DNA of 16,603 nt from Bacteroidales bacterium. GTDB taxonomy: Bacteria > Bacteroidota > Bacteroidia > Bacteroidales > Paludibacteraceae. The stretch is from the NCBI GenBank assembly GCA_900766775.1, contig CAAFXN010000201.1, positions 1 to 16,603 of the forward strand, written 5' to 3'. The notes beneath the pieces were generated by a model. The model was given only the letters and a program-made list of their open reading frames with translations, had not been told where the DNA came from and did no database searches. The translations under genes were made by a program, and so were the position numbers. Positions 14,884 through 16,603 of this stretch are shown here, piece after piece (position 1 is the first letter of the stretch; each line of letters begins with the position of its first letter).

Positions 14884-14914
14884 GCTATAAGGAGGGTATC
14901 AGCCTCCTTATAGC
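14884..14914 (-). terminator. 12-bp perfect-stem hairpin after the surface glycan-binding protein gene
   Basis: GCTATAAGGAGG pairs perfectly with CCTCCTTATAGC across a 7-nt loop, starting 12 nt beyond the binding-lipoprotein stop and ending 20 nt before the GH16 start. No U-tract follows. A strong intercistronic stem of this kind commonly stabilises the upstream mRNA or attenuates downstream expression; termination is not proven. Confidence 0.7.
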
Positions 14915-14926
14915 AATGGGTTGAGA

Positions 14927-15835
14927 TTACTTTTTGTAGAAGTAAACAGCGTCGAGGTTGAGCACAACACCCGGAGTGCCGCCGGAAAGCATGACAAAGA
15001 TATTCGCACCCTTCGTGAGGTCTGCACTTGCTAAAACATTAGCATACTGAGCCAACGCAATATCATAGTGATACCACTTGCCATCGCGCGTGAAGTTCTC
15101 AATAGCCGTGCCACCGTCAAACGGAGTACCCAGCACAAACTTCGTAGCGTCGGAGTTCAAGACATAGAAGGTGTGCGAGCCTTGGTCTGTGGACTTGATG
15201 GCGAAATGCAGGAAGTAGTCATCCGGATTAGCCACGATGGCATCGCGCAGTGCACGACATTTGGTCATACCATCACATCCCTCGGCGAGGAAGAAACCGG
15301 CGCCGGACCATCCTACTGTACCTACAGTCAAAGAAGTGTACCCCTCTGCGTTGCCCATGGCGTTCATACCTGCTGCCTCACCACCGGCGTATGTGTTCTC
15401 CCATACATAGAGGAATTGGTCAACATCATTCGGCTGGAACGTAGCCACCACCTTGCTCTGATTAGCCTCATAGGTAACACCATCCATGATGATAGGCCAA
15501 ATCTGCGAGCCTTTTACCTCTGCGGTGCCACCTTGACTGCCGCTCTTCTCTACCTTAACCACACAGGTCTTGGTGTCGCTGCCGGCTGTAGCCGAGATGA
15601 TAGCCGTACCTTCAGCCACACCCAGCACTACGCCGTCGGTAACGGTAGCCACCTCAGGTTTGTTGGACGTCCATGCGTCAACGGTTACGTTTGCCGTAAG
15701 CGTAAGCGTCTCACCCACTGCAATAGTGGCGGAAGTTTGGCTCAGTTCCAGCGCCGTAACATCCTCATTGGTCGGCTTACATGCAACAAATGCCAGCGCT
15801 GCGAGCGCAATAGCAAAAATCTTGTTTGCTTTCAT
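14927..15835 (-). CDS. Surface glycan-binding lipoprotein (SusE-position SGBP) with Big_2 domain
   Basis: A 302-residue protein with lipoprotein signal (LAFVAC, Cys19). A Big_2 domain follows at about 27-97 (VTVDAWTSNKPEVATVTDGVVLGVAEG), then a linker (SGSQGG) and a C-terminal beta-sandwich of about 200 residues containing QFLYVWENTYAG and VGWSGAGFFLAEG and ending LNLDAVYFYKK, a pattern seen in Bacteroidota glycan-binding modules. No catalytic motif is visible. The place directly after susD is where SusE-type or SGBP proteins are encoded in PULs, so binding of beta-1,3-glucan at the outer surface is the likely job. Family membership of the C-terminal module is not recognised with certainty. 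The gene is framed by hairpins on both sides, hinting at expression separate from the enzyme genes. Confidence 0.85.
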   Translation of the reverse strand: MKANKIFAIALAALAFVACKPTNEDVTALELSQTSATIAVGETLTLTANVTVDAWTSNKPEVATVTDGVVLGVAEGTAIISATAGSDTKTCVVKVEKSGSQGGTAEVKGSQIWPIIMDGVTYEANQSKVVATFQPNDVDQFLYVWENTYAGGEAAGMNAMGNAEGYTSLTVGTVGWSGAGFFLAEGCDGMTKCRALRDAIVANPDDYFLHFAIKSTDQGSHTFYVLNSDATKFVLGTPFDGGTAIENFTRDGKWYHYDIALAQYANVLASADLTKGANIFVMLSGGTPGVVLNLDAVYFYKK

Positions 15836-15879
15836 GATAATAATAGTTTTTTTTGTTGTTTGGTGATTGTATATGAACT

Positions 15880-15975
15880 ATTCCCCATGGGAATCAGTTT
15901 TCTTGTTAAGCCATTCGGCTGTTTCAAAGCCCTTGCGGGCTATACGGAACGTTGTGTATGAAAGCCCTGCGGGCT
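15880..15975. repeat. Cluster of four short hairpins between susD and the SGBP gene
   Basis: Inverted repeats ATTCCC/GGGAAT (15880-15894), AGCC-ATTC-GGCT (15909-15920), AGCCC-TTGC-GGGCT (15928-15941) and AGCCC-TGC-GGGCT (15963-15975) fill most of the 185-bp spacer. The last three share the AGCC/GGCT core and look like a REP-type cluster. The spacer has no open reading frame of note; nearest the SGBP start lies an A-rich leader. Confidence 0.75.
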
Positions 15976-16020
15976 GTAAATAAGGCTCTTTGAGGCTGTA
16001 CACGTAGCGAAGCGGAGTTA

Positions 16021-16582
16021 TCAATACCCGAAATTTTGGTCCATATGGGTCGGGTTGAGTTGGATTTCCGTCTGCGGAATCGGGAAAATCTCGTGTTTGC
16101 CCTCTACGAAGGCCTGTATATGTCCTTGCGCTAACGGGTCCTCGGTGGTTTGGTATGCCTCCATGTGCTTCTTCAGTTCGCCGTTGGCGCCGTACCAGCG
16201 CACGAGGTCGAACCAGCGGTGTCCCTCCATGGCGAGTTCCATGCGGCGCTCATGGCGCAGGCATTGCTCCACGGTGGGGCTCGCCACCTCCTTGCCGTTC
16301 AGGCGGAAGGTATAGGTACCCACTTCGCCCAAGCCTACGCGGGCGCGCACCTTGTTGATATACTCTTTCGCCGTTGCCTCATCGCCTGCGCCCAAGCATG
16401 CCTCGGCGTACATCAATAGCACGTCCGAGTAGCGAATCTGTCGGTTGTTGAGCGGTCCGCGCGTAGCATGGTCGAGCACGTTGCCCCAGCCGCCTTCGCC
16501 GTTGCTGCCGTCCGCCAGCGTGTCGCGATACATACCCGTCTTGTTGTTCAGGTATTTGTTGCCGAGGTAGTACTCCACTGCG
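16021..16582 (-). CDS. susD: SusD-like outer-membrane nutrient-binding lipoprotein, C-terminal fragment
   Basis: The last 186 residues of a SusD/RagB family protein. The N-terminus lies beyond the contig end, so no true start is present; a GTG at 16576-16578 is internal. Seen: IRYSDVLLMYAEACLGAG, KEYINKVRARVGL and ERRMELAMEGHRWFDLVRW, which are classic SusD C-terminal TPR-region motifs, and the usual ending KHEIFPIPQTEIQLNPTHMDQNFGY. SusD caps the TonB-dependent transporter SusC and captures oligosaccharides at the surface; susC should lie directly upstream, outside this window. Glucan specificity is inferred from the downstream enzymes. Confidence 0.95.
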
Positions 16583-16603
16583 AGATCGGAAGAGCGTCGT
16601 GTA
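16583..16603. other. Illumina TruSeq adapter remnant at contig end
   Basis: The last 21 bases read AGATCGGAAGAGC followed by GTCGTGTA, the start of the standard Illumina TruSeq adapter. The susD reading frame is abruptly replaced here. These bases are not genomic; the exact junction is uncertain by one or two bases. Confidence 0.97.

Noticed and set aside
16000..16020. Third copy of the GH3/GH149 repeat after susD
   Set aside because: Only about 10 bases (AGCGAAGCGG) are shared, on the opposite strand; too short to claim.
15836..16020. Promoter for the SGBP gene
   Set aside because: No convincing Bacteroidota -33 TTTG / -7 TANNTTTG pair was found on the minus strand in this or other spacers; cotranscription from upstream of susC is more likely.

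Overview
The window is most of a polysaccharide utilisation locus (PUL) for beta-1,3-glucan (laminarin or a related glucan) from a Bacteroidota genome, most likely a Bacteroidales bacterium from a gut, rumen or similar community. The evidence is a SusD-type protein, several short lipoprotein signal peptides, Big_2 domains, GH16/GH128/GH3 enzymes, and start-codon leaders without Shine-Dalgarno sequences. I cannot name the genus. The right end carries 21 bases of Illumina adapter, so this is probably an untrimmed metagenomic contig.

All ten genes lie on the minus strand, so transcription runs from high to low coordinates. Reading 5' to 3': SusD C-terminal part (16021-16582, cut by the contig end); a Big_2-containing surface glycan-binding lipoprotein (14927-15835); a Big_2-Big_2-GH16 lipoprotein (13589-14863); a GH128 lipoprotein with a CBM6-like tail (12158-13441); a secreted CBM4-GH16 with a C-terminal sorting-like tail (10395-11969); an 831-residue multi-domain carbohydrate-binding protein with no catalytic domain (7878-10373); a GH16 lipoprotein (6825-7796); a GPH-family sugar:cation symporter (5413-6759); a cytoplasmic glycoside phosphorylase of GH149/GH94 type (1994-5326); and a GH3 beta-glucosidase lipoprotein (1-1766, C-terminus outside the window).

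The working model is as follows. SusC (outside the window)/SusD and the two binding proteins capture glucan at the cell surface. Three GH16 enzymes and GH128 cut it endo-wise. The periplasmic GH3 removes glucose from oligosaccharides. The GPH symporter carries oligosaccharides across the inner membrane, and the signal-less phosphorylase releases glucose-1-phosphate. The locus therefore has a hydrolytic and a phosphorolytic branch. No regulator or promoter is visible.

The least expected content is in the repeats. Spacers contain short tandem arrays with unit lengths of 7, 9 and 11 bp. The 7-bp arrays often have four units and either overlap the stop codon of the upstream gene or sit just before the next start. 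Two spacers behind GH16 genes, and in part a third behind the phosphorylase gene, share a composite block: 7-mer array, GAGxGC/CATGCTC core, then a 9- or 11-mer array. Repeats also enter coding sequence in frame. A 22-bp repeat (21/22 identical) is shared by the GH3 and phosphorylase genes, a TTTGAC array lies in the phosphorylase C-terminus, and a 19-bp palindrome lies in the signal peptide of the CBM4-GH16. GC-rich hairpins follow all three glycan-binding-protein genes.
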